Assembly (NCBI RefSeq): GCF_001675165.1
Contig: NZ_LROS01000075.1
Coordinates: forward strand, 62,001 to 126,000
Length of the DNA: 64,000 nt
From: Clostridium ragsdalei P11
GTDB taxonomy: Bacteria; Bacillota; Clostridia; Clostridiales; Clostridiaceae
Direction of reading: 5' to 3'
Under the pieces are notes generated by a model, which saw only the letters and a list, made by a program, of their open reading frames with translations, made no database searches and was not told the origin of the DNA. Positions 1-9,575 of this stretch are shown piece after piece. The first letter of the stretch is position 1; each line of letters starts with the position of its first letter. The translations under genes and the position numbers were made by a program.

Positions 1-927
<927 letters not shown>

Positions 928-974
928 TTACAACTAACTGTTATATAAGATACTTATCTTTCTCAATTAATTAA

Positions 975-1259
<285 letters not shown>

Positions 1260-1318
1260 CTAAACCCCTCCTTAAAAATATTTTAAATGTATTTAAAATT
1301 AATTTTTAGCTCTTATTG

Positions 1319-1345
1319 TTAGCACTCATTAATTGTGAGTGCTAA
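1319..1345. promoter_or_regulatory. CIRCE operator of groESL (HrcA binding site)
   Basis: Perfect consensus CIRCE inverted repeat, TTAGCACTC-N9-GAGTGCTAA, 60 nt before the groES start. In Firmicutes this is the binding site of the heat-shock repressor HrcA. Its position at or just after the predicted transcription start fits repression of groESL. Confidence 0.96.
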
Positions 1346-1355
1346 TACAATTATT

Positions 1356-1384
1356 ATAATAATGAATAATATCTATATTTTCAA
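1356..1384 (-). promoter_or_regulatory. SigmaA-type promoter of groESL
   Basis: On the minus strand, TTGAAA (1379-1384) and TATTAT (1356-1361) are separated by exactly 17 nt. The -10 box ends 11 nt before the CIRCE element, so HrcA would sit at the transcription start. Recognised by eye from consensus. Confidence 0.75.
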
Positions 1385-1568
1385 ATTTAAATTTACCAGT
1401 TATTAACCTATTTTACAGTAAAAATCTTGATTATTCTTTAATTAGATAGCTATTTCGCTTTATTACTATTAATTTCATATATATCTTAATATATAAACTT
1501 TTCATATGTAAAACCATACCTATTATTATCTTCCAATTAGGCTTATATATACAAAACATTTAAAATTT

Positions 1569-1747
1569 ATCCGATGACTACCTGCTCTAATACTCCCACT
1601 TCTATCAAAGTGGGAGATAACAGTAGCTACGCCCCTAGATAATTCATCTAAACTTAGTGGGAGAAACAAAACTCTAAAGAGAAAGCGATTCACTTTAAAT
1701 CAAAGATTTAAGTTCTCTGCTTTTCCCACTAAGTAAGATTCATTGAT
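1569..1747 (-). repeat. Structured repeat family C, copy 1 (possible IS605-end or guide-RNA-like element)
   Basis: About 180 nt read on the minus strand. An outer stem CTTAGTGGGA / TCCCACTAAG comes first, then a conserved block GGGGCGTAGCTACTGTTATC, then a second stem CTCCCACTT / AAGTGGGAG, and a conserved end GGTAG-CATCGGAT. Two related copies lie at 33332-33512 and 38547-38710. No open reading frame is present. It fills the groES-TVP38 spacer and lies downstream of the TVP38 gene. The layout resembles the non-coding right ends of IS200/IS605-TnpB elements, but no tnpB is present, so that identity is inference. Confidence 0.6.
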
Positions 1748-1751
1748 TAGA

Positions 1752-1790
1752 AAAGCGATAAACAATACAATTAAAGTTGTTTATCGCTTT
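1752..1790 (-). terminator. Terminator of the TVP38-family gene
   Basis: Inverted repeat AAAGCGATAAACAA / TTGTTTATCGCTTT, with the stem overlapping the last codons and stop of the gene ending at 1771. On the minus strand it is followed by a short T-run. Confidence 0.7.
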
Positions 1791-2487
1791 CTGAAGTTTT
1801 ATTTTTTGTTATCTTAACTATTATCTTTTCTCCTTTTAACACACCTATTACAAATAAAAGTGTCATTGTGATTCCTATTAATATAAGAACTATTCTATTT
1901 CCAGTATATATTTTTGATCCAAAATACGCTGAAATAATTACTCCAGGCAACCTTCCTAAAGTTGAATAAAGTATAAAGTGTTTAAAGCTAATGTTCGATA
2001 TTCCACATATATAAGCCAGAACATCCTTAGGTATTCCTGGAATTACATATAACAAAAATACTATAAAGTTTATACTGCCTAAATTCAACATTTTATGAAA
2101 AAATTTTAAATCCTTGTCAGATATTATTTTGTTTACAAGAGGCTTCCCATAAATTCTAGATATACTATAAGCTGCTATGCTGCCAAAAGTTATGCCTAAA
2201 ATTGATATGATACTTCCAAACAACGTTCCATATATATATCCTCCTGCAATTTGGACAATCTCTCCAGGTATAAAAAAAGCAACTACCTGCAAAAATTGAA
2301 CAAACAAAAATACTACTACCCCATATTTGCCATAGGACATAATCCAATTCTTTATTTTATTTGGATCTCTAAATATATACATGTATTTATTGTAATATTC
2401 ATATGCAACTGCAATTAATATAAACAATATAATTGCTAGCACTATATATGGTCTATATTTCTTTAAAATTCTTTTTAGTTTTTTCAA
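1771..2487 (-). CDS. TVP38/TMEM64 (DedA-like, SNARE-associated) membrane protein
   Basis: A 238-residue inner-membrane protein with about six hydrophobic segments. One segment lies near residues 15-31 after a Lys/Arg-rich cytoplasmic start, and others fall around 55-75, 85-110, 140-160, 170-190 and 200-215. The central region has the glycine-rich pattern G-IYGTLFGS-ISI---T-GS----ISR--G typical of the SNARE_assoc domain. Later PGIPKDVLAY also fits the family, which is linked to lipid translocation and membrane homeostasis. The substrate cannot be told. The start appears to be TTG, with AGGTGAT upstream at good spacing. It is monocistronic with its own terminator. Confidence 0.8.
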   Translation of the reverse strand: MKKLKRILKKYRPYIVLAIILFILIAVAYEYYNKYMYIFRDPNKIKNWIMSYGKYGVVVFLFVQFLQVVAFFIPGEIVQIAGGYIYGTLFGSIISILGITFGSIAAYSISRIYGKPLVNKIISDKDLKFFHKMLNLGSINFIVFLLYVIPGIPKDVLAYICGISNISFKHFILYSTLGRLPGVIISAYFGSKIYTGNRIVLILIGITMTLLFVIGVLKGEKIIVKITKNKTSESDKQL

Positions 2488-2630
2488 TCTATATCACCTA
2501 ATTTAATGTAATTAATATTCATTATGTTCAATTCATTTTGTTATATACATTAAATCTTACCACAGTTTTTTGTATAATTTATTAAATTTTACTTAACAAT
2601 ATCGGTATTCTAACTTAAAAACCCTATAGT

Positions 2631-2846
2631 TTATCTTTTAAGATTTACATCTTTAAATTCTTCAAGTTTTTCATTAGAAAGCACAGACTTTTTATCAGAT
2701 TGCTTGCTAAATTTAATCAATTATCCTCTAGCTTTCATAGAAGAAATCATAGTAGCCGGTCCCCCAATACATCCACCTTCACACATCATTCCCTTAATAA
2801 ATAAATTTGAACAGATTATATGCATAAGTGATCCAGATAAAGAATG
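2631..2846 (-). pseudogene. Decayed C-terminus of an [FeFe]-hydrogenase-like protein
   Basis: The minus strand between 2846 and 2631 reads through residues GMMCEGGCIGGPATM, which match the third H-cluster motif of iron-only hydrogenases (MxCxxGCxxGG). The next residues KARG are followed by an in-frame TAA at 2721-2723, after which LIKFSKQSDKKSVLSNEKL continues the family's usual C-terminal sequence to a normal stop at 2631. The other H-cluster motifs and all N-terminal domains are absent. This is a 3' remnant of a hydrogenase gene, truncated and carrying a nonsense mutation. Which hydrogenase subgroup it came from cannot be told. Confidence 0.7.
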
Positions 2847-2887
2847 CTAATTTTTCACTGAATTTTTATCATCTATATATAGCTATT

Positions 2888-3796
2888 CTATAACTTTATA
2901 TTATTTTCCCTAACATAATAAAATAAATACTGCTGTGCAAATCCTGACAACTTGCCAAACTTGCTTATTCCAAAATCCCTTATTTTTTTTAGTGATACGT
3001 CTGGTGCTAGATAAAAATAGTTCATAGCTCTCTTAACCCATACATCCACAGGGAATGCAAAATATTTTTGCATAGAGAAAAGCATAATGCAATCTGATAC
3101 TTTAGGACCTATACCCATAAACTTTTGAAGTTCTTTATGGCATACCTCATCCTCTTGATCTTTAATCCAATTAATATCATATTTTTCATCGTAATTTTCT
3201 TTAGTTTTAGTTCCATTATAATAAATCTTTGATACAGTATCTTTAATATATTTATTTCTAAAACCAGTTCCACAAGAAGCAAGTTCTTCTAAAGTGGCTT
3301 CCTTTAATTTATCTATTTTAGGAAAACTGTAATAAACTTTATTTTTATATTCTAAAGGCTCTCCCCATTTTTCACTTATATTTTTTATGGCTCTCTGTAT
3401 CATTGGGATTCTATTATTAGCAGATATTATAAAAGAAACTATCAATTCAAAGGGATCCTGCTTTAATAACCTGATTCCTTCTCCAAATTCTATAGCTTTC
3501 TTTAAAACAGGATCTTTACTAAGTATATTTTTTATTTCATTATAGTCCCTATACAAATCAAAATAATCTGCCCAAATTTCCTTAAAATCCTGCTGCGATG
3601 TGTTATATAAAATCACATCCTCTCCCTTTTTTTCTACCTCTATTACTTTTCCAAAACTTACGCCTATATAGTTGCCATTTTCTTCTCTATGCCATCTAAA
3701 ACACTGCCCACATTCAAATATATGGGCTAATTCAAAATTTCGAACATTTTTTATTATAATCCCATTTTCAAAATCCTCTACATAATTAAAATCCAT
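2888..3796 (-). CDS. ogg: 8-oxoguanine DNA glycosylase/AP lyase (OGG1 type)
   Basis: A 302-residue bifunctional base-excision repair enzyme that removes 8-oxoguanine from DNA. Residues about 1-115 form the OGG N-terminal domain, with the FECGQCFRW pattern at 27-35. Residues 115-300 form the HhH-GPD fold. The helix-hairpin-helix GIGPKVSDC contains the predicted catalytic Lys232, and FPVDVW contains the catalytic Asp251, at the spacing found in human OGG1. AAAGGAAG precedes the ATG. The gene follows nfn on the same strand after a terminator and an inverted repeat, so it is probably its own unit. Repair of oxidised guanine suits an anaerobe exposed to oxygen. Confidence 0.9.
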   Translation of the reverse strand: MDFNYVEDFENGIIIKNVRNFELAHIFECGQCFRWHREENGNYIGVSFGKVIEVEKKGEDVILYNTSQQDFKEIWADYFDLYRDYNEIKNILSKDPVLKKAIEFGEGIRLLKQDPFELIVSFIISANNRIPMIQRAIKNISEKWGEPLEYKNKVYYSFPKIDKLKEATLEELASCGTGFRNKYIKDTVSKIYYNGTKTKENYDEKYDINWIKDQEDEVCHKELQKFMGIGPKVSDCIMLFSMQKYFAFPVDVWVKRAMNYFYLAPDVSLKKIRDFGISKFGKLSGFAQQYLFYYVRENNIKL

Positions 3797-3829
3797 ATTA
3801 TACTTCCTTTTCTCCGTAAAATTTTTACC

Positions 3830-3865
3830 AAAATGGTATACTTATTTCTGATAGTATACCATTTT
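3830..3865. repeat. Inverted repeat upstream of ogg
   Basis: Perfect 12-bp arms AAAATGGTATAC / GTATACCATTTT with a 12-nt gap, ending 34 nt before the ogg start. The position fits an operator or a leader hairpin for ogg. A partner regulator is not evident. Confidence 0.5.
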
Positions 3866-3889
3866 ATTAAGATAATTTTCAATCAATAT

Positions 3890-3921
3890 TAAAAAAGCTG
3901 TACCAGAAATGTGATACAGCT
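3890..3921 (-). terminator. Rho-independent terminator of nfn
   Basis: Minus-strand hairpin AGCTGTATC / GGTACAGCT followed by TTTTTT, 19 nt after the nfn stop. Classic stem plus U-run. Confidence 0.85.
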
Positions 3922-3939
3922 CCTTTATTCAATATATAA

Positions 3940-6213
3940 TTATTTTTTCAGATATTCATCTATAGCCTTAGCAGCTTTTTTACCTGCACCCATTGCAAGT
4001 ATTACAGTAGCAGCACCTGTTACTGCATCTCCACCTGCATATATTCCTTCTCTTGTAGTGAGTCCAGTCTCTTCTTCTGCTATTAAGCATTTACGCTTAT
4101 TCATTTCAAGTCCTTTTGTTGTAGTTGATATAAGTGGATTTGGTGAAGTACCAAGGGCCATAATTACAGTATCTACATCTAAATCAAATTCTGATCCCTT
4201 TATTGCAACTGGTTTTCTTCTTCCAGATGCATCTGGTTCTCCAAGTTCCATCTTAATACAGCGTATTCCATTAACCCAACCTTTTTCATCTCCTAATATT
4301 TCTACAGGATTAGTTAAAAGATTGAACTTTATTCCTTCCTCTTTTGCATGGTGTACTTCCTCTGCTCTTGCTGGAAGTTCTGCTTCGGATCTTCTGTATA
4401 CTATGTATACTTCTGCTCCAAGTCTTAGAGCTGTCCTTGCAGAGTCCATAGCTACGTTTCCGCCTCCTACTACAGCTACTTTCTTACCAGCTTTTATAGG
4501 AGTTGCATAATCATCCCTATATGCTTTCATTAAATTACTTCTTGTTAAGAATTCATTTGCAGAGAATACTCCATTTAAGTTTTCTCCAGGTATTCCCATA
4601 AACCTTGGTAGTCCTGCTCCTGAACCTATAAATACAGCATCAAATTTTTCTTTTTCTACTAGTTCATCTATAGTAACAGTTCTTCCTATTATTACATCTG
4701 TCTCTATTTTTACTCCTAATTTCTTTACATTTTCAACTTCATGTTTTACTACAGTATCCTTTGGAAGTCTGAACTCTGGAATACCATATACAAGTACTCC
4801 TCCTGCTTCATGAAGTGCTTCAAATATAGTAACGTCATATCCAAGCTTTGCTAAATCTCCTGCACAAGTAAGTCCTGAAGGACCACTTCCTATAACAGCT
4901 ACTTTTTTGCCGTTTTTAGGTAAAGTCTTAGATAAATCGATATTATTCTTTCTTGACCAATCTGCTACAAATCTTTCCAGCTTACCTATAGCAACAGCAT
5001 CACCTTTTTTGCCAAGTACACATTTTCCTTCACACTGAGTTTCCTGAGGACATACTCTTCCACATACAGCAGGAAGTGCACTTGATTCTGCTATTATTTT
5101 AGCAGCTTCTTCAAAGTTTCTATTTTTTACCTGTTCAACAAACTTAGGTATAGTTATTGTAACAGGGCACTGAGTAACACACATAGGCTTTTTACAATTC
5201 AAGCATCTTGAAGCTTCTTTTACAGCTTCTTCTTCAGTGTATCCCAAGCAAACTTCATCAAAATTAGTAGCTCTAACTTTAGGATCCTGTTCCTTTATAG
5301 GTACTCTTTTCATTCTTTCAAGTTTTTCTTCTGCTCTACACTTTTTACCTTCTCTACTTCCAGTGTCCCCTTCTTCTTCTTGCAGAAGTTTCTTTCCTTC
5401 TTCAGTCTTGTACATAGCTTGTCTTCTCATAGCTTCATCAAAATTTACAAGATGACCATCAAATTCAGGACCATCTACACAGGCAAATTTTAATTCTCCA
5501 CCTACAGTAACCCTACAAGCTCCGCACATTCCAGTTCCATCTACCATTATAGTATTTAAACTTACTATTGTTTTAATTCCATATGGTTTCGTAACTTGAG
5601 TTATAAACTTCATCATTATCATAGGTCCTATGGCAATTACACAATCATATTCTTTATCTTTCTTGTCAATAAGTTCTTTCAAAAGATTCGTAACAAAGCC
5701 CTTATATCCATAACTCCCATCATCCGTTGCTATATATAAATTTCCACAAATTGGTTTCAATTCATCTTCAAATAATAAAAGATCTTTTGATTTACATCCA
5801 ACTATAACATCTGCAGCAACTCCATGTTCATGAAGCCATTTTACCTGTGGATAAACTGGTGCAGTACCTACACCCCCTGCTACAAACATTATATTTTTCT
5901 TCTTAAGTTCTTTAAGATCCATCTCTACAAGTTCTGAGCAATGTCCAAGTGGTCCAACAAAATCTTCAAAATACTCTCCCACTTCATATTTAGCCATTTT
6001 TTTAGTTGAAGCTCCTAATGTCTGAAATACAATAGTAACAGTTCCTTTTTCTGCATCATAATCACAGATAGTAAGAGGTATTCTTTCCCCTTTATCATCC
6101 ATTTTGACTATGATAAATTGTCCTGGTAAACAGGACTTGGCAACTCTTGGTGCCTCAATATCCATTAAGAATATGTTTGGTGATAACTCTTTTTTGTTAA
6201 CAATCTTGTACAT
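3940..6213 (-). CDS. nfn: Fused NfnAB: NADH-dependent reduced ferredoxin:NADP oxidoreductase
   Basis: A 757-residue single-chain form of the flavin-bifurcating transhydrogenase, which couples reduced ferredoxin and NADH oxidation to NADP+ reduction. Residues 1-275 are the NfnA part, with FAD and NAD binding (FVAGGVGTAPVYP near 110-121) and a [2Fe-2S] site from C230, C233 and C245, probably with Asp225. A charged linker at about 270-300 joins the NfnB part, which has two [4Fe-4S] cysteine sets (C337/340/345/349 and C384/388/394/398). It also has an FAD Rossmann motif VAVIGSGPSG near 438 and an NADPH motif VAVVGGGN. In many anaerobes the two parts are separate genes. Unusually, no clear Shine-Dalgarno precedes the ATG at 6213, and a 25-codon frame overlaps the start. 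rex lies just upstream. Confidence 0.95.
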   Translation of the reverse strand: MYKIVNKKELSPNIFLMDIEAPRVAKSCLPGQFIIVKMDDKGERIPLTICDYDAEKGTVTIVFQTLGASTKKMAKYEVGEYFEDFVGPLGHCSELVEMDLKELKKKNIMFVAGGVGTAPVYPQVKWLHEHGVAADVIVGCKSKDLLLFEDELKPICGNLYIATDDGSYGYKGFVTNLLKELIDKKDKEYDCVIAIGPMIMMKFITQVTKPYGIKTIVSLNTIMVDGTGMCGACRVTVGGELKFACVDGPEFDGHLVNFDEAMRRQAMYKTEEGKKLLQEEEGDTGSREGKKCRAEEKLERMKRVPIKEQDPKVRATNFDEVCLGYTEEEAVKEASRCLNCKKPMCVTQCPVTITIPKFVEQVKNRNFEEAAKIIAESSALPAVCGRVCPQETQCEGKCVLGKKGDAVAIGKLERFVADWSRKNNIDLSKTLPKNGKKVAVIGSGPSGLTCAGDLAKLGYDVTIFEALHEAGGVLVYGIPEFRLPKDTVVKHEVENVKKLGVKIETDVIIGRTVTIDELVEKEKFDAVFIGSGAGLPRFMGIPGENLNGVFSANEFLTRSNLMKAYRDDYATPIKAGKKVAVVGGGNVAMDSARTALRLGAEVYIVYRRSEAELPARAEEVHHAKEEGIKFNLLTNPVEILGDEKGWVNGIRCIKMELGEPDASGRRKPVAIKGSEFDLDVDTVIMALGTSPNPLISTTTKGLEMNKRKCLIAEEETGLTTREGIYAGGDAVTGAATVILAMGAGKKAAKAIDEYLKK

Positions 6214-6274
6214 ACTTTTGTGCCATTTTTTCTAGTACATAAATCATAAGATCTATGGCTATTTCCCTTTTCAT
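6197..6274 (-). CDS. Possible 25-codon leader ORF overlapping the nfn start
   Basis: Begins MKREIAIDLMIYVLEKMAQK and stops at TAA 17 nt inside nfn. It could couple translation to nfn, which lacks its own strong ribosome binding site. Alternatively it is the truncated N-terminus of a small decayed gene; the peptide is protein-like and its beginning loosely recalls small DUF3791-type proteins. AAGGGAA lies inside the frame rather than before it, so its own initiation is unsupported. Confidence 0.25.
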   Translation of the reverse strand: MKREIAIDLMIYVLEKMAQKYVQDC

Positions 6275-6425
6275 AGTGTTCGATTTTGCTAGTTAGCTAC
6301 TTTCGTTTGGTCTTTCACTCCAAGGGCGTAAATTCGGATGAAATTCACCCTACAACATCAGTAAATACCCCCCAATAAGATACATCTGACTAAACGGCTT
6401 TTTGCCCCTTTCTCAACTCATATTT
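6236..6425 (-). other. GC-richer structured block in the nfn leader
   Basis: The 392-nt spacer between rex and nfn is AT-rich except for this stretch, which contains GGGGG runs, an imperfect hairpin GGGTGAATTT / AAATTTACGCCC (about 6324-6350) and a TAGTTAGCTA palindrome. It holds no credible gene beyond the short frame at 6197-6274. It may be a degraded mobile-element end or an RNA leader of nfn; neither can be decided here. Confidence 0.3.
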
Positions 6426-6568
6426 GACCTAATATAAACCTATATAATTATATCATATAATTATGAAAATTGCACAAGAAAACAATTACAATATGCTAAA
6501 AATATAAACTATATTCATAATATTGCTCATTTTTACTAAATATTTATAATTTAAATTTATTTTCTAAC

Positions 6569-6599
6569 AAATGAATTTTTTAACTTAAAGAATTCATTT
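6569..6599 (-). terminator. Terminator-like hairpin after rex
   Basis: Minus-strand stem AAATGAATT / AATTCATTT with a 13-nt loop, starting 7 nt after the rex stop. The T-rich tail is weak, so some read-through into nfn is possible. Confidence 0.5.
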
Positions 6600-6605
6600 A
6601 AGTTT

Positions 6606-7238
6606 TTAATCTATATCATTTAAAAGACATGTCAATGTTAATAAACTATCACTTAAATGAACATTTTCAATCTTTATGTCTTCTGGAGTAACCAAATCTA
6701 CAGGAGCAAAATTCCAAATACCTTTAACTTTGTTTTTAACTAAAATATCACAAACCTTTTGGGCATTATTGTTAGGTACACATATAACTCCTATATCTAT
6801 ACTATTTTCTTTTAAGTAATCATCTAAATAATCTATATCCCTTATCTCGATATCCCTAATTCTAATACCTATAAGTTTAGGATTTATATCAAAAATAGCT
6901 TCTAAACGAAAACCTATTTTTTCAAATCTAGTATAGTTAGCTATAGCCTGACCTATATTACCTGCACCTATTATAACAGTCCTATAAGTTCTCGTAAGAC
7001 CAAGTATATTGCATATTTGCCCGTATAGTTCACCTACGTTATACCCATATCCCTGCTGTCCAAAGTCTCCAAAACAGTTTAAGTCCTGCCTTATTTGTGA
7101 AGCTGTGAACCCTATTTTTTCACTTAATTCCTTAGAGGATATTCTATCTACGTCATTTTTCATTAAATCCATTAAATACCTATGGTATTTTGGCAATCTC
7201 TTTATAACAGCCATTGATATATTCTTTTTTTTATCCAT
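6606..7238 (-). CDS. rex: Redox-sensing transcriptional repressor Rex
   Basis: A 210-residue homodimeric repressor that reads the NADH/NAD+ ratio and controls fermentation and energy genes. Residues 1-80 hold the winged helix (RISSKELSEKIGFTASQIRQDL, with the FGDFGQQGYGYNV turn that follows in Rex proteins). Residues 85-200 hold the Rossmann domain with VIIGAGNIGQAI. The length matches the family. AGAAGGTG precedes the ATG. A sigmaA-type promoter lies at 7338-7366. Its position directly upstream of the NAD(P)-linked transhydrogenase nfn suggests a shared role in pyridine nucleotide control. No full Rex operator (TTGTTAA-N4-TTAACAA) was found in either leader. Confidence 0.95.
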   Translation of the reverse strand: MDKKKNISMAVIKRLPKYHRYLMDLMKNDVDRISSKELSEKIGFTASQIRQDLNCFGDFGQQGYGYNVGELYGQICNILGLTRTYRTVIIGAGNIGQAIANYTRFEKIGFRLEAIFDINPKLIGIRIRDIEIRDIDYLDDYLKENSIDIGVICVPNNNAQKVCDILVKNKVKGIWNFAPVDLVTPEDIKIENVHLSDSLLTLTCLLNDID

Positions 7239-7337
7239 ACTACACCTTCTTCTATATTCTTTGATTTCTCTTAAATACTTTTTTGATTTTTAGAATACCA
7301 TTATTGTATCTAAATAAATTACTTTGATATATATTTA

Positions 7338-7366
7338 ATTATCCTATTCATACAGACATAAATCAA
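7338..7366 (-). promoter_or_regulatory. Candidate SigmaA promoter of rex
   Basis: Minus-strand TTGATT (7361-7366) and GATAAT (7338-7343) with a 17-nt spacer, about 100 nt before the rex start. The rest of the 7239-7661 divergent spacer is AT-rich DNA with no gene seen. Confidence 0.55.
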
Positions 7367-7661
7367 TACATTTATATGTAAATTATATTAATTATTTACA
7401 TGTTTTATACAATATAGTACTCACTTTTTTAGTTACCTTTTAACATTCGTAAATAATGAGCAGTAACAAATATTATTAATTTGCCTACATTCCCAATCCT
7501 TACAAATGTAATTGAAAGTTAATTAATTATAATTTCTTTTAAAAATAAATTTAAAACACCAATTAGCCCATATTACAATTTTCTAATTATAATTATAACA
7601 TAGGACTACAAAAAAGTTACTATACATAGTAAAATGTTAATGATTAAGGAAGGTGTTACTA

Positions 7662-9575
7662 ATGGTTGTTTTAAGTTGCAATAATATTCATAAAAGTTAT
7701 GGAATAGAAATTATACTTGAAAATATAACTTTCAACATAAATGATGGAGAAAAAGTAGGATTAATCGGTCCAAATGGAGCTGGCAAATCCACCTTATTTA
7801 ACATTTTAACAGGTAAAATAAATTATGACAGTGGAAATTTATTTATAGATAAAGCTAAAACAGTAGGATATCTAACTCAACATCTGTCATTGGATTCTTC
7901 AAATACTATATATGACGAGATGCTTACTGTGTTTCAGGATCTAATTAATTTGGAAAATAAGTTAAATAAATTAGAAGCCTTGATGAACGAACCTTACGAT
8001 GCCCAAAATGAAGAGTATAGAAATAAATTGATAGATAAATATACCACCTGTTCAGAGCTTTATACAAACAGGGGTGGCTATACCTACAAAGCTGAAATAA
8101 ACAGAGTTTTAAGTGGATTAGGTTTTCAAGAAAATGAATTTCTCGATCCTATAACTGTGCTAAGCGGTGGGAAAAAAACAAGGGTGGCACTTTGTAAACT
8201 GCTTTTATCTAAACCTGATATCATTCTTTTAGATGAACCTACTAACCACCTGGATCTAAACGCTATAGAATGGCTAGAAGAATATTTAAAATCCTATAAA
8301 GGTACTATCATAGTAATATCTCATGATAGATACTTTTTAGATGCTATAACCCAGTCAACTATGGAACTCATAAACGGTCATATAAATTTTTATAACGGAA
8401 ATTATACTACTTCTTTGGAGTTAAAACAAAAAAATTATGAAGTCCAGCTAAAAGCCTATAACATGCAGCAAATAGAAATAAAAAAGCAAGAGGAAATTAT
8501 TGAAAAATATAGATCTTTTAACAGGGAAAAAAGCATAAAGGCAGCAGAAAGCAGACAAAAGATGTTAGACAAAATTGATAGACTAGCTGCTCCTGACAAA
8601 GATGAAAAAATTAAAGGCATAACATTTAAAACTCAGATAAACAGTGGAAATGATGTACTTCACGTAGAGAACTTAAGTAAAAGTTTTGATGAAAAACTAT
8701 TGTTTAAAAACTTAAATTTTGATATAAAAAAAGGAGAAAAAACAGCTCTAATTGGTGAAAATGGTAGAGGCAAAACTACGTTTTTTAAAATAATCCTAGG
8801 TAAATTAGAACAAGATGTTGGACTTTGCAAATTAGGTAAAAATGTGTTAGTAGGTTACTATGACCAAGAACAATCTGACTTAAATGTTGAAAAAACAATT
8901 ATAGACGAAGTATGGGATAGCTATCCTAAGCTCACCACTACAGAAATAAGAAATGCTCTAGCCAGCTTTTTATTTACAGGAGATGACGTATTTAAAAAAA
9001 TATCTTCTTTAAGTGGTGGAGAAAAATGCAGGATAAATTTATTGAAGCTTATATTGTCTGAATCTAACTTTTTACTTTTAGATGAACCCACAAACCATCT
9101 TGACATAACATCCCGTGAAGCCTTAGAAGAAGCTTTATTAAACTACAATGGCACCGTGCTTGTAATTTCCCATGACAGATACTTTTTAAACAAATCCGTC
9201 AATAAAATATATGAATTAAATGAAAATGGTGCAAAAGAATACTTGGGTAATTACACCTATTATGTGGAAAAGAAAAAGAATCCCTTGAGATTTGAAATGG
9301 AAGAGGAACAAAGTTCAAAGACTAAAACTCAAATACAACATGAGAAAAAAAAGAAAAGAGAACTTGAAAAGTCTAAACGTGAAAAGAAATCTAAAGTTAA
9401 AAACATTGAAGAAGAAATTTCAAATTTAGAAGACCACGTACTTGAACTTCAGAAAGAACTGTGCCTAGAGGAAGTTTATTCTAATCCTGAAAAAAGCAGT
9501 GCTGTAAATAAGGAACTTTCAGATACACAAAATGAAATAGAAACTTTATACGCTGATTGGGAGAACATGTTATAG
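7662..9575 (+). CDS. ABC-F family ATPase (YdiF-like)
   Basis: A 637-residue soluble protein with two ATP-binding cassettes and no membrane segments, the mark of ABC-F translation factors that act at the ribosomal E site. The first cassette has Walker A GPNGAGKST near residue 38, signature LSGGKKTR near 173 and Walker B IILLDEPTNHLD. The second has GENGRGKTT, LSGGEKCR and FLLLDEPTNHLD. A linker of about 80 residues separates them. A Lys/Glu-rich coiled coil of roughly 90 residues ends the protein, as in Bacillus YdiF (about 640 aa). AAGGAAGG lies 8 nt before ATG 7662, so this start is preferred over an in-frame GTG at 7653. It could support ribosome rescue or antibiotic protection. Confidence 0.88.
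   Translation: MVVLSCNNIHKSYGIEIILENITFNINDGEKVGLIGPNGAGKSTLFNILTGKINYDSGNLFIDKAKTVGYLTQHLSLDSSNTIYDEMLTVFQDLINLENKLNKLEALMNEPYDAQNEEYRNKLIDKYTTCSELYTNRGGYTYKAEINRVLSGLGFQENEFLDPITVLSGGKKTRVALCKLLLSKPDIILLDEPTNHLDLNAIEWLEEYLKSYKGTIIVISHDRYFLDAITQSTMELINGHINFYNGNYTTSLELKQKNYEVQLKAYNMQQIEIKKQEEIIEKYRSFNREKSIKAAESRQKMLDKIDRLAAPDKDEKIKGITFKTQINSGNDVLHVENLSKSFDEKLLFKNLNFDIKKGEKTALIGENGRGKTTFFKIILGKLEQDVGLCKLGKNVLVGYYDQEQSDLNVEKTIIDEVWDSYPKLTTTEIRNALASFLFTGDDVFKKISSLSGGEKCRINLLKLILSESNFLLLDEPTNHLDITSREALEEALLNYNGTVLVISHDRYFLNKSVNKIYELNENGAKEYLGNYTYYVEKKKNPLRFEMEEEQSSKTKTQIQHEKKKKRELEKSKREKKSKVKNIEEEISNLEDHVLELQKELCLEEVYSNPEKSSAVNKELSDTQNEIETLYADWENML

Noticed and set aside
3911-4510. Open frame of about 200 codons on the plus strand opposite nfn
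   Set aside because: Low-complexity Ser/Pro/Ala composition expected from the reverse of a conserved Gly/Glu-rich gene; no ribosome binding site.
6236-6425. TnpB C-terminus remnant in the nfn leader
   Set aside because: One frame gives NFIRIYALGVKDQTKVAN, which loosely recalls TnpB tails, but it is too short and lacks the zinc motif; kept only as an unexplained block.
7653-7661. GTG start for the ABC-F gene at 7653
   Set aside because: The AAGGAAGG ribosome binding site ends at this GTG and is correctly spaced for ATG at 7662.
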